The position numbers and the translations under genes are program-made. This document shows positions 1 to 11,800 of a DNA stretch of 64,000 bases, in pieces. Source of the stretch: Acorus gramineus. Taxonomy: Eukaryota > Streptophyta > Magnoliopsida > Acorales > Acoraceae. The stretch lies in the NCBI GenBank assembly GCA_030737835.1, contig CM060849.1, positions 26,656,311-26,720,310 on the forward strand, given 5' to 3'. The number at the start of each line of letters is the position of its first letter. The stretch's first letter is position 1. The notes beneath the pieces were generated by a model. It did no database searches. It was not told the DNA's origin and saw only the letters and a program-made list of their open reading frames with translations.

Positions 1-219
1 GTAGAACGCGATAGACCTCTCCCCGACATGTCTTCATATCCGGCCAGAGACGGGACCACACTGATTATGGGCTGTGAAGCTTTGCCAGTGCAGGAATCCG
101 TGAAGGTTGCCGGCGATTTGATACGGTCAAGAACAGGAAGCCAAACAGGTTTAGTTGTGGTCACGGGTTCCTTGCATATTGTTTCCTCCGTACTGGCTTT
201 TCTACGCCCGCGATCATAA
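1..219 (+). CDS. Partial CDS: C-terminal end of dihydrofolate synthase / folylpolyglutamate synthase-like protein
   Basis: The frame is open from the first base of the window to a TAA at 217-219, giving the last 72 residues of a protein whose start lies outside. The final stretch, GLVVVTGSLHIVSSVLAFLR, is the C-terminal strand-loop-helix of the Mur-ligase-like folate enzymes; the VTGSLH motif is characteristic of plant dihydrofolate synthase and folylpolyglutamate synthase. These enzymes add glutamate to dihydropteroate or tetrahydrofolate using ATP. The upstream part (ALPVQESVKVAGDLI) fits the helix before it. Nothing here separates the two activities; the VTGSLHIV wording slightly favours the dihydrofolate synthase branch. 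The first residues may include an exon border that cannot be seen. Family assignment is from recall, not a search. Confidence 0.72.
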   Translation, partial: VERDRPLPDMSSYPARDGTTLIMGCEALPVQESVKVAGDLIRSRTGSQTGLVVVTGSLHIVSSVLAFLRPRS

Positions 220-1598
220 ACTACTACGTCTTTGTGACCATTAAACAAGAAAGATTAGGCTTTATTGAGTTTGGTAATTCAGTTTGTAATGATGAAATGC
301 AATTTGTTCTGCTTTGTGATCATGAATCAGAGTTTTGGCCAGCTTTCTTTTGAAGAAAAAGCAACAACCAGAGCCGAGACCAAAAAAAACCCCATTCAAA
401 ACCCAGCAACAGAAAGAAAGAAATGGCAAAGTGAAAGGTGAAATGGGGGCTTAATCATACAACAGGCACCTTTTAGACTGCTTTTATGTGGGCCTCCCCA
501 CACCCCACTCTGGGTATACATTTATCATACAACATTTATGTAACATGGCCAAAAACAAGGGGATCATGATTCTCTCACAGTCTCTCTCAGACACTGTCTC
601 ACACAGTCACACACACCAAGTATGCACACAGATAATGGATGGCTGTCACTTTAGGTATTTATAAAATGAAGGTTTTTTGTATATAAAATTAAAAACTAAG
701 CGGGAATCTTGGATTCTATCCCATGGAGGGACCCTAATAAAAAATGGGTATAGTGCTTTTTATAACCCCAAATGTAGTATCATATATTTCTTTAGTCATC
801 CAATGGCCATCCGGGAATATATCTTTTTAGGTGAGGTATATATCTTGAAATTTGTTTTTTTTACATTTATTTAAAATGAGTTTATCCAATTCGAAATAGA
901 GCGTCTGAGGATTGCATTTGAGATTGTACTTCACATTTTCATAAAAACATATATCAATTATTTTTTAAAAAGTTTGTCTAAGGCTCTAGTTAATCTGATT
1001 ACTCTCGAGGCCATATTTTTAATGACATTAAAGAACTAATGGTTCATTCGTCGTTCATTCTCATTCTGATTATGTCAAAACATCTAGAAAATTGTGTTTA
1101 AAATCTTTTATGTATGTGTACATTTTTTAACATTCCTCATGACAAAAATTTTCTTTTCAAGACATCTATAAAAGTTGAATATATGTAAATGAGGAATTAT
1201 TTATCTGGCCTTAATGCAATACAAAAACTGAATCCCAAACAAAATTTAGAGTTAGAAAATTGGTCTTAATTCTGGTTAAGTAAATGCTAAACGTGATATT
1301 AATTCCGAAGATTTAGAATATCCTATTCTAGCTAAAGGCAAAAGTAATGACAACGGATAATATATTATCCATCCCTTACTATCAAATTATATAGCATAAA
1401 ATTATCTTCATGTTGCACTTGTACACTCAACCTGTTGTACAATCCTGTCGACGGTTATCATATCACTCATGCAATAAAAAATTATCTAATGTAGTATATG
1501 TTTCACTATCTCCAATCTCCATTATAAAAAAAAACATAAAAATAAATTTAACTCATATGAATATATACATAATTCTTAACAAAGAATAAACTTCATTA
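220..1598. other. Intergenic, no gene seen
   Basis: AT-rich downstream flank of the folate-ligase gene. It should contain that gene's 3' UTR and polyadenylation site, but no position can be fixed. Short open frames here have no coding character. Confidence 0.6.
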
Positions 1599-2196
1599 GT
1601 TTTTTTTTTTTTTAAATGAAACTGGTAAACTTATTAGTTCTTTGATTAATAAAAAAGAGTACACGCCAAAACACAAAAAAAAAAAAAGAAAAGCAAAGCA
1701 AAGCAAAACACAACAAAGCCACGCTGGGGAGATAGACTAAGAGACTTAAGCTAAACTCCCTCCCCCCTCAACAAGACCCCCTACGTGCCGATGACAATGG
1801 CATCCCTGATGAACCGCACCAAAGAGGCCCCTCCATAGAAACAACCCCAAGAGGCGACGAATGGCTTGGCATTCTCCCAAATGCTTTGCGTTGAGATCAG
1901 AGAGCCCTAAAATAAAACATCGTTACAGCCGAGTCAAATGGCCCACAACATCGCGGGGTGAAGGGTCCTAAGAACAGCTTCAAAAGAGCTCTTATCACCA
2001 CGAGGCCCTAAACCACAACCGGCTTCTCATAATACGTGATCCAGGGAAAGAAAGTTCTACACGCCCCTTGTAGCCGAATGCAACAAGAATTAGATCTCTT
2101 TCTATACGGGGCATTCGCATAAGAGGTGAGCGATTGTCTCCACCTCCCCATTGCAAAAAACACAAAGGGGGGAGACCGAGGGGCACCAGTGAGCAC
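1599..2196 (-). mobile_element. LINE (non-LTR retrotransposon) 3' end, degenerate
   Basis: Read on the minus strand, 2156-2100 encodes CVFCNGEVETIAHLLCECP, the zinc-binding module (zf-RVT) found C-terminal to plant LINE reverse transcriptases, with C-x2-C, E-x-x-x-H-L-L and C-x-C-P spacing. It is followed by stop codons and a non-coding tail containing repeated TTTGC units, ending in a poly(A) tract (the plus-strand poly-T at 1599-1613). The 5' part of the element is missing, as is usual for LINE insertions. No clean target duplication was found, so the insertion is old. The element is non-functional. Confidence 0.7.
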
Positions 2197-2956
2197 GGTA
2201 TGCCTTGTTAAAAAAAATTAAAACATATATGGATTATAAATAAGACCGCAAATGAAGCTTAATGTATCATTTTATTAAAAAAAAAATCCAAAGTACAGAA
2301 AAAAAAAAAAAAAAAAAGTGGGTTTTACTTGGGAGGGAAGGTTCATTGACCGGACCATGTAGGGGTTCCTTAGCTGCACCTAAAACAACAAAAAAGGGTC
2401 TATTATGTGGGACCCCAAGCAGGTCCAAAGATCTCAAACTTTTTCAATTTTATAGGATCCCCACTTTCAACAGTAGTGCCCAGAACCACCACCACCAACA
2501 GCAGCAGCAGTTGCATTAAACGAGGAAACCATGTGGGGTCACTTCATTAAAAGATTATAAAAACATAAAAAAAAACATTACAAGTACCCCCTCCTATTCC
2601 ACTCATGCTCCTCTCGGGATTCTTTTCTTCGTAAATCCCCAAAAAACCCCTACACCTGTCTTCATCATAGCGTACGATGTGAGGGGGGTGTTTAGGGGGT
2701 TTTGGTGATTATAGTTTGTCTGGAGGGCACACATGAAATATATATATTTGTTTTTATATGTTTGGAACAGTTTATATTATAATTTTATATTGTAATGTCA
2801 GGAAGGGGAGATACGGTCACAGAAGAAACTCAATGAGGTTTTTGGTGTATCCATTCTGAAGGAACTGCCAAACACAGCCTTTTAATGACGCGCTAAATTT
2901 TTATTTTTTCGATTGTCTGAGAGTGTGATAAGTTTGATCGCCGATTTTTTTTTGAA
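2197..2956. other. Intergenic, no gene seen
   Basis: Contains a long A run near 2299-2318 and a short CAG/CAC-rich open frame (2262-2519) without recognisable similarity. Nothing supports a gene. Confidence 0.5.
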
Positions 2957-3474
2957 GGTAAAACTTCATATAACCCCCTGTTAAATGTTTGAAATCTATA
3001 TAATCCTTTGATTTTTCTTGAAATCTATATAACTTTATGAAAACACGTGTAAATCTAAATAACTCTCATGAATTAAATTTTTGTTGATGAGTGAGAAATA
3101 TTTTGTTTGGTTAATCCTAGCTGAAAATATAGTATACTGAAAATCATTATAATGTGTTAAAAATGTAAAAAATCTTTTGTAAATAACGATTTTATTCTTC
3201 TAGATAGAGTTTTATAAACTATTTAGAAAAGTAAAATCATCATTTACAGATGATTTTTTTTATTTTTAACTATATTGTAGGGGATTTTTGGTATATTATC
3301 TATTCATTCAGGTTTAACTAAACAGATAAAATATCCCTTATTTGTTAACGAAAACTTAACTTATGGACATATTTGAATTTACAAAGATGTTTTTAAGGAG
3401 TTATATGGACACTAGAAGAAGTAAGGGGTTATATGGATTTCGTGTAGTTTATAAGGGGTTATTTAAAATGTTCC
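2957..3474. repeat. Foldback element, AACCCC-type family, copy 1
   Basis: About 520 bp forming one long imperfect palindrome: the left arm begins with a segment reading CATATAACCCCC and the right arm ends with GGGGTTATTT. The inner arms also pair (TTTGTTTGGTTAATCC against GGTTTAACTAAACAGA). The same arm order occurs at 34185-34848, 40086-40617 and 44313-44778, so this is a dispersed non-autonomous family, probably MULE-like. No clear target duplication can be read in the T-rich flank. Confidence 0.65.
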
Positions 3475-3636
3475 TTTTTTTTAAACGCGGGAGTACTTCA
3501 GAAAGGACGCCCCCGCAGATTGGTGCAAGGGATTTTTTTTAATTTTTGGAAAACGTGTTACTTTTGCATACCTTGTGTTGAACGTAGCTTAGTAGCTTAC
3601 ATTGTGATAGAACATATTTTACTGATACATCATAGG

Positions 3637-3890
3637 CCGGTTTGGATATGTGCTCGAAAATATTCGGTTTTTTAAAAGCTTAAAATCTTTAAACACGTAT
3701 TTAAATTCATTTTTAATGTTTAATTTTTTAAATCATCATCTTTTTTTTTTTTTAGATTAGATAATTTTTTTTAAGGGAAAAAAAATATTACGATTGAAAA
3801 GCTAATGAAACAACATTTTTTAAAAATTGAATTTAAAATGTAAGATTTTAAAAATCACAGTATTTTAATTACACATCCAAACACAATCAT
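3637..3890. repeat. MITE-like inverted repeat
   Basis: Outer ends read GGCCGGTTTGGATATGTG on the left and ACACATCCAAACACAATC on the right, an imperfect inverted pair around an AT-rich interior with matching TTTAAA-rich arms. Ends of the GG-TTTGG type are common in PIF/Harbinger MITEs. The target duplication is unclear. Confidence 0.45.
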
Positions 3891-4223
3891 ATGCCATAAT
3901 ATTATCTTAGGCCTATGTTTAGGTAAAAGAATAAATGTTGGGTGGACTAGAATAAGGGAATAAGTCTAAAAAATCTTTTTTTAATGATTAGAATAACCTA
4001 GTACTCATATGCCATAATATATTTCATTTTCACCGGTTTCCTAAATTTAGAATGCAACCGATAAAAAATGTGTTCACATGTCAAATCACATTTTTATCTT
4101 GAAAAATGTTATACGTACGATAATTTTGCATCTCCATTTCTAGTCCATACATATTATGATTTTTTTATAAAAAAAAAAATCCACCTTATCTAATGAGGTA
4201 TATATTTTTATAAAAAAATGAAT

Positions 4224-4497
4224 GGTTTTTTATTTTTAGTCCCTGTAAACATACCTATTTAACGATCGATCCCTCACTTCTTCTTATTTTAATTTTAGTT
4301 CCTAGATTTAAAGGATATGTTCATTTTTAGTCCCTCCCACGTACTAAAAACAAAACCAAATAATTTAGGGATAGGTTCCTCCGAGTAACTAAAAAGGAAC
4401 ATATTCTTTAAATCTGGGGACTAAGACCAAAATATGAAGAATTGAGGGATCGATCAATAAATCCTATAGTTCATGGGAACTTAAAAATAAAAATCCC
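4224..4497. mobile_element. MULE-type MITE, 274-bp family, copy 1
   Basis: A 274-bp palindromic element whose arms contain several AGTCCCT / AGGGACT units. Left end GGTTTTTTATTTTTAGTCCC, right end GGAACTTAAAAATAAAAATCCC-type inverted match. It is flanked by an 11-bp direct repeat AAAAAATGAAT at 4213-4223 and 4498-4508. A second copy of exactly the same length lies at 14951-15224 and a deleted copy at 39347-39560. Length of the target duplication (9-11 bp) fits Mutator-like elements. Confidence 0.8.
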
Positions 4498-4697
4498 AAA
4501 AAATGAATTATCTATTTTAATGAAGTGCATGAATTCAATTAGAGAAAATATAAAAAATTTATAACAAGATATATACCTTGTTATTGTGAGTATATTATGT
4601 TAACGAGTTATATGAGGTTGAAATTGAGACTGAAAAATGGATTATGGGTAACATCGCTCTTTGACCTTTATTTATTAGTTTACCAACTTTACTCTGA

Positions 4698-4927
4698 GGT
4701 AGCGTTTGGTTGCGCGATTGCGCAGCTTTTGTGATTGTAAGAAGCTGGTTCTGCAATGGTGCAATCAAACAGTTCTGCAATTGCAGCTTCCTGCAAACAG
4801 ATTTTAGGTAAATAGTGTTCAAAAGCTGCGATTTGAGAAAGCTGGGAGGAGGCAGCTTCCTGCAGAATCAATTTTAAACCCAACGATCGTAGAAAATCAA
4901 TTTTGCAATCGCGTTACTAAACACTAC
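4698..4927. repeat. MITE, GCGTTTGG family, copy 1
   Basis: Ends read GGTAGCGTTTGGTTGCGCG and CGCGTTACTAAACACTAC, an inverted pair; the interior has repeated GATTGC/GCAATC and CTGCA units. Same family as 7225-7455, 44081-44236, 52196-52427 and 53231-53441. Probably PIF/Harbinger (Tourist-like) from the TTA flanks of two other copies; the flanks of this copy have decayed. Confidence 0.65.
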
Positions 4928-5418
4928 ATCAATAGTTTAATCTCAAATTAACCATCTATCCTCAATATTAGCTTAACCCATGTGGGGTACCTAACATTAT
5001 TAGGTTGTTAAGAATATCCCTAAATATATATTTTATAAGGACATCAAGCAAATGATTTTTTTATAATGGTAACCATGTTAAAAAAAACCACTAAAAAATA
5101 TAAACAGCCAACCCCAAATCCAACACATTCTCAATGTCATCAAAAGCATTGGATGAACCACCAATCCTGAAAATATAAAATATAGTGAAAATGGAAGGTT
5201 TTGCTAATTGGACAATGAAGATGTTATGTGGCTGGATTTAAGTCAAGGTCAAATATTCTTTCTATTTCAACCAATAGACCAAGCAATCTAACTGTCTTGA
5301 AATGGTCTTCATGTCTTTTTGTACCCCCAATGAAATTGATTTTGACATGGTCTTATACACTGGTTGGCGTTGCATAAAAATTCAAAGTGTTGTTCTCACT
5401 ATGTTTTATTTTGTTTTA

Positions 5419-6606
5419 GGGAAACATCCATATAACCCCCCATAAACATATGAAAATTCAAATAACCCCCTCTATTTTTACAAAATCCAAATGACCCCTT
5501 AAAAACATATACAAAATCCAATTTACCCCTTCTGTCAGTTTCTTTAACCCAAGGTAAACCTGATTTAAACCCAACATGAGAAGTTACTGTTTTATCCTCT
5601 CCAATTTAACACAATGAGAACTTAAAATCGCTCGACACCTTTCATCACCTACATACGGTTTCTCCACAACTTCAGACCTCGATCGTTGCACTGTCGACAA
5701 GAGATCCAACACGGACGCGATCGGGAGGAGTCACCTCGCCGCCGCCTCCACCTATTTGCTCCAAGCGAATTTCCGACCCTTCCCTCCACCGCCGCCGCCT
5801 CCGGAGGTGACGTCAATCAGGACGTCGAAAGTTGAAGCCATGGAATCTGTGGACGAGGAGGACGGCCTTTTGTAATGAACAATGTATGCAGGGTTGGCCA
5901 TATGCAGTGTTCAGTTGTTCTTGTTATGTATGCAGACCCAACAAGCAAATCCACCAGATTAATAGAAATGATTAATCAATTGTTATCATTAGTAAACAAA
6001 TCATTAACAACATGGAGTATAAACACATGAAATGCATGTCGTGGCCCGTGAGAACTATGGGTGTTGGATGACTGCATGAGGTTTACAAACAACATTAAAA
6101 GGATCAGAACTACTCATGTACATGAAGACTAGAGAAACAATTGGTTCATGCATTTTATCGAACATATGAAATGCATGATGTGAGCTCTGCAGTGACTGAA
6201 GAGGATGAGTTAGAGAAACTCAATGAATAACCAGTTGATGGTATTTGTACACATATAAGAGAATGTTGAGAGGATTTATACACATGGGAAGTTATTCAAT
6301 GATGGAGGGTGTCAATGGCCGTTTTGGGGGATTGGAGGTTTAAGGAAGGTGGTCTGTTGAGTGGGAAGGGTAAAACAGTAATTGACAGGGGGTTATTTGG
6401 ATTTTTGTCAGTTTACAAATACCTAAATGCATTATTGAATTTTAGGATAACAGAATATTCAAATTCCGTCAGTAGCAATTTAACTCAGGGGTGATTTGGA
6501 TTTTACATATATTTCTGGGGAGTTATTTGGATTTTGGAGAAATGCAGGGGGTAATCTGGATTTTCATACGTTTGTAAGTTTGTAAGGGGTTATTTAGATT
6601 TTTCCC
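5419..6606. mobile_element. Pack-MULE candidate with captured GC-rich gene fragment
   Basis: Starts GGGAAACATCC and ends GATTTTTCCC, with further inverted CATATAACCCCC / GGGGTTATTTAG blocks inside. It is flanked by a perfect 9-bp direct repeat TTTGTTTTA at 5410-5418 and 6607-6615, the Mutator-type signature. The interior departs sharply from the AT-rich surroundings: 5640-5875 is GC-rich and has one open frame of roughly 85 codons on the plus strand ending in TAA at 5873-5875, with a proline run and the C-terminal motif VEAMESVDEEDGLL. This looks like a captured piece of host gene rather than transposon sequence. No transposase is present, so it would be non-autonomous. The source gene was not recognised. 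Confidence 0.72.
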
Positions 6607-7224
6607 TTTGTTTTATATATATGCTGAAAATAAGTCATATAATTATATCATGTAATATGTATGAATAGATTTGGATGAATGAGTCTCTATCTTAATGGGT
6701 CAATGATGAAAGATTTTCATGTAAATACGCGTTGGAGTGACTCTCTTTTAATTAATTTGATATTCTAAATTATTAAGTTCGATCTGTACCCTGAGTAACT
6801 CTTTGACAATGCAGGGCAGTTATTAATTCTTGGTTTATGTTAAATAATTTAAATATTTATGCAATTTTCATATCTCATGTGAACAAGTTAAAACATTATT
6901 TAAGATAAAAATGATTTTTTAATAGCAGAGATATATTTAATATTTTATGATAAAAAAGTAAATTAACATTTCAGTTTTATACTGTGATTATACTAGTGGC
7001 CTTTTATACTAATTTTTTTCATAATTATAAGATCTTATAAACTATATATGAATTGACCAGTTCATCTACGTGATCTTGATGGAACATTTAAATTTCATTT
7101 TTCTTAAACGGAAAATTGAAATTTTTTTCCACCGACTGAATTTCTTTGAAGGAACCATACTTTATTTGTTTGTTTTTGTTGAATAAGACAAGTTAATAAG
7201 GGGTTTAATTTTCCACGGGAATTT

Positions 7225-7455
7225 GGTAGCGTTTGGTTACGCGATTGCACAGTTTTTGTAATTGCATGAAGCTGATTTTACAATCGTGCAATCAAACAGT
7301 TTTACAATCGCAGCTTTCTGCAAACATCTTTCGGGCAAATAGTGTAAAAAAACTGCGATTTGAGAAAATTGGAGGAAGGTAGCTTCCTGCAGAATCAGTT
7401 TTAAACCCAGCGATTTTAGAAAATCAGTTTTGCAATCGTGTTACCAAACGCTACC
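7225..7455. repeat. MITE, GCGTTTGG family, copy 2
   Basis: Ends GGTAGCGTTTGGTTACGCG and CGTGTTACCAAACGCTACC are near-perfect inverted repeats (231 bp in all). The interior closely matches 4698-4927 in order and sequence. A TAA follows the right end; the left flank is TTT, so the 3-bp target duplication is not intact. Confidence 0.72.
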
Positions 7456-8250
7456 TAACCTTATCCTCTCGGGTGATAGCTTGATAGTTGATAGTCATTA
7501 GGAATACCTTCCCTTAGAAGATTCCAAATAACAAAAATAAATATTTTACAGCAATATACTCAGTTTATTTTACAATCACGTTTGTTGTTGTCATACCACT
7601 GAAGCTATTTATGAAATCACCTAACATGATATAAACTCCACTGTCAACATTATATATTTCATTACAAAAAACATGAAAAATGTATAAATTCAATTCATGC
7701 GAGTATATATTTTATTTTTATAAGAAAATGTGTTAACTAGCTAAATATATACTTTTCAAAATTCAAAATGACATAACTAAACCTATCAACATGTACCAAA
7801 ACCCTATTTACAACCCTTTTGGGTTAGTTTGTGGACCCACAATCTGTCATGAATTTGCCTTCCTATTAATAATTGATGATTTGAATGAACTTATAGTGCC
7901 AATTTGATTTTTCTGATTTAAAAAGATAATTTTTTTTTTTTTAGGAATCTGATAGGTTTTGTGGAAGAATTAATATAGAAATGGATGATTTCATTCTTAT
8001 GAATAAAATGAGAATGTCAAACTGATCCTATGAATATCTCCAACAAGATCTCTCTATCCATGGAATATATCAGAATTGGATTCTTAAGAAAAATGAATTT
8101 TCTTTCTAGACCAGAGTTGCTAAGGTGATTCTTAAATTGGACCAATGAACTAAAAATATATTTAAAGCCTCTGTTTCTAATTCTACGAAGTCACAGGGGG
8201 TCTTTGGAATAAACCTCCAACCCAGACAGAAGTCTTCAAAGATCAAAGAC
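7456..8250. other. Intergenic, no gene seen
   Basis: AT-rich spacer upstream of the DUF3133 gene. No coding frame or clear repeat was recognised. Confidence 0.5.
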
Positions 8251-8631
8251 GCGCGCCGATTATTTGCAGCTCTTCGGCGATCAGCCGATCCTACTCGTCA
8301 AAAATAAAAAAGAAGAGCTGAAGAGCTAAGCTCTTCCTCTGCTCCTCCCACAAACGCTCAAACAAACCTTTCTCTTTATATTTTCTTCATCAGCTTTTCC
8401 TTTTCATCATCAGCTATTCAGCTTTTCCTTTATTCAGTTTTTCTTTCTTCTTCTATTCTCGTTGGTATTCGCTCCAAACCCTCTTTAGTTCCCCCCCCCC
8501 CTTTTCGCCTCCTCTGATCCCTCTCTCTCACTCTATACCCATCCATATCTTCTTCGTACATGAAATCTTCCGTGATATCTTCCATCTCTGTCGCTCCTTC
8601 TGTCTCTCTATTGATGTAATCTTTGAAAAAA

Positions 8632-8720
8632 ATGGTTTCTTTGATGGTTTTTCAATGAATGGTGTGAAGTACAGAGGTCTCTCTTGTGTGGGTCGTCTCA
8701 AAATGGCCACATTTTGGTGA
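8632..8720 (+). promoter_or_regulatory. Two overlapping short upstream ORFs in the putative 5' leader
   Basis: ATG at 8632 opens an 8-codon frame ending in TGA at 8656-8658. A second ATG at 8655 overlaps that stop as ATGA and opens a 21-codon frame ending at 8720, 89 bases before the main ATG of the DUF3133 gene. If the transcript starts in the pyrimidine-rich region near 8350-8550, both would be translated first and could lower main-ORF translation. The transcription start is not known, so this is inference. Confidence 0.45.
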
Positions 8721-8809
8721 AAGCTCTCGTCTTTGTTGCGTCTTGAGAGGTTTTGTCATTTGGGTTCCGTTAAAAATCTGTTTTTCTGTCGTTTCTTCCA
8801 CTGAAAGGA

Positions 8810-11800
8810 ATGGCGGATGGAGCGAAGGTTCGGGTTGTTCGGTGTCCCAAGTGCGAGAAGCTTCTGCCGGAGCTCGCCGACTTCACGTTGTATCGGTGCG
8901 GCGGTTGTGATACGACTCTTCAAGGTAACCAATCGAAGCTCATGTTCATCTTTTGTTGTCTTTTTCAGTGGTGATTATTTTGAGTTGTTGCTGTATGGTA
9001 AAAGGAGAAGTAAAAAATTTGATCTTTTTCTATCTTTGATTTATGTTTAAAGTGTATGAGTTTGTTTTATTGTTCAATTGCGATTTTTTTTTCAGTGTGA
9101 GACATGAATTTTTTTTTTTTTCCATATATTACTTTGTTCCATGTTGGACTTTTATAACAGTTGAATTGATTTTGTTTCTGCATTGATTTTATTCAATAAA
9201 TGAAATATGCATCTGTAATATTGTAGGTGTCTTTGTGTTTAAATCAATCTTTCCTATAATTTTTTTTCAATTAGTAGGCCAACAATAAAGTTTTACACTT
9301 GCAATCTAATATAATGAATTTGTTGTCTTTATTGGGAAACAAAATCAGAACTAGAGTTGCAAATCTTGCCTGTGTGGTTTATACTCAAGCATATTCATTT
9401 AAGGACCATGACCAAGTAGAAGCGTTTCACTCTGATTGCTAAAACTGTGAGCTCTTGTTTTTTTTTTTTTTTTTTTATGCTTTCATTTCAATATAACTTT
9501 TGTTTTGATGATCCAGCCAAGAAGCAAATCTCCGCCATGGATGCATCAGTTGAGAGATCTGATGCTGAGAAGGTGAAGAGTTGTGAAAGCGTAGAGAGTT
9601 GTTCTGAAGAACGGGAAGTTCCCTTCGAAACAGATAGTGAGTGTGGGAAGGTGGAATTCACAAGCAAGGAGAAATCCTTGTTGGAAAACATAGAAAGTTC
9701 CGATGCAAACACGCTGAAGAAGGGAAATATAGAGTTCTCAGAAGAACGCAATGGGGGCTTCAATAATAGTATAGGAAAGGGTACCGTATGTAGAGATGGC
9801 AAATATCGGCGTCCCTCTAAAGCTTCTCAAAATATTGACTTGAACATGAATAGTTCTATCAGAGAAGTGGACTCCCCGAGACAGTTAGAGTGGCAGAAAT
9901 TGCAGCAAACACTGTCTCGGAGGGCTGAGGAGAGGGAAGATTCATCTGGACCTCGGAGAAATACAAGGGCCATTCTTGAAGGTGCACGTTTCTCTCCATA
10001 TCCAGATGAAGGTCCTTCTAATCGACAACCTTATTCAGACCATGGCCTGGGAAATGTTGAGCGTGGGAAGAACCAAAGATTCGATGGGACTGATAGAATT
10101 GAGCATCTTGAACAAGATCGGGCTGATCTTTTGAGAAAGCTTGATGAGCTGAGAGACCAACTAAGTCGATCCTCTGAAATCTCGGACAAACCAAAGGACA
10201 GGGTTCCTGCTAATGGAAGGAGGGTCGCCACGAATCTTTACGATGGTCGAGGCATGCATGGATCACCATACTTCAATGAGGAACCCATACCTTCAATGAA
10301 TCAGTTTGGCATGGATCCGCAACGCTCCTATCCTCCAATGCATATGCAGAATGAATCACTTGGGTTTAGGAAGCCACTCGGTGCACAAGTCCCTAGAAGA
10401 CATCCACATCCGCTGCATCAGTATGCACATGGAGAACCAAGGGACTATGTTTATGCACCATATATGAAGGTCGAACCCGATCCTCTGATGCCTTACACAC
10501 ATGACCCATTTTACCACCAACCATCTTGTTCATGCATGCAGTGTGTCAATAAACATTGGCAAGCGCCTCCACAGCTCCTACCTACAATGTTCGGTGACCA
10601 GAGGTTCCCACACTATCCAAATAACCATGCATTATACCATGTTGACAGTTCCAGCATGTTGGCTTCACAGAAGTACAGTCTTGCGGGATCTGCTAGCACT
10701 TCTTTGCATTCTCGCAAACCTCAGCCCCCCACAAGGGTGTTGCGTGAGGTCAGCTCAGATGTGGGTGGTTTCAGAAGGTCCCACCCACAGAGGGTCGTGT
10801 TTCCAAGACAACATAAACGTGGTTGCCAACTTGTTGTGGGTGGTGCTCCTTTTATAGTATGCACTAATTGCTTTGAATTGTTGCAACTGCCTCAGAATCT
10901 CTTGCAAATGGAGAGCGTTCGACGTAAGTTGCGTTGTGGAGGTTGCTTTCAGTTGATCTCGTTCACATTGGAGGATAAAAAGCTAATTGTTTCATCGACG
11001 CTACGAGCCAAGCATGCAACTTCAGAGATCTATGATACTTCCGGTGAAGTGATTAGAGAGGGTTATGGCTATCATGATAATGTCAGTCAGGATTTCGTAA
11101 GCTCTCATTCTGGGGATGACATTAACTCCACTTATAATATCCAGTCTACAGATGACAAGCTGGTTGTATCTTCTGTTCCTACAAGAATAGAAACTGAGCG
11201 AAACATGACCGGGTCAGAAAAGCTTTCATCATCTGCTTCAGATGGGAGCCCGGACAGCACTATGTTCCAGAGAGATGTTCCAAGTTCCACAGAGCTGCCC
11301 CTGAAAGCTGAAATAAATTCACCATCTTCAGGTGTACCTCTTCATGAACATTTTGGGTATTCTTCCAATGAAGTGGTGAGCAAGACTGGAAAGGGAAGCC
11401 AGATTAAACGTTCGGATCAGGAGAAGATAGTCTCTATGAATGGCACTTTGAGACAGACGTCTGTGAAAGACATGGCTATGGTAACCGATATGTTATTGCC
11501 AGTTAATGAGTATGATGACCATAACTCTTCACAAAGTTCGGGAGAGGTGGTTAAGGAGGAAGATCATCCTAGGGTCAGCAAGGGCAGTGACTCATTTTTT
11601 GCTGGCCTGATAAAGAAGAGCTTTAGAGATTTCTCTAAGTCTATCCAAACATTAGAGAGTGGCAAAACAAAAGTTACGATTAATGGCTTCCCTTTATCTG
11701 ATCGCTTAATCAGGAAGGCTGAAAAACAAGCTGGAACTATTTACCCTGGAGATTACTGGTAAAACCTTCTGCCTAAATGTGTTGTATTACATTTGATTTC

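Noticed and set aside
9447..9516. ATG at 9447 as the start of the DUF3133 protein
   Set aside because: The preceding 70 bases are a T-rich intron end; the true first exon with the zinc ribbon is at 8810-8924 and joins 9517 in phase.
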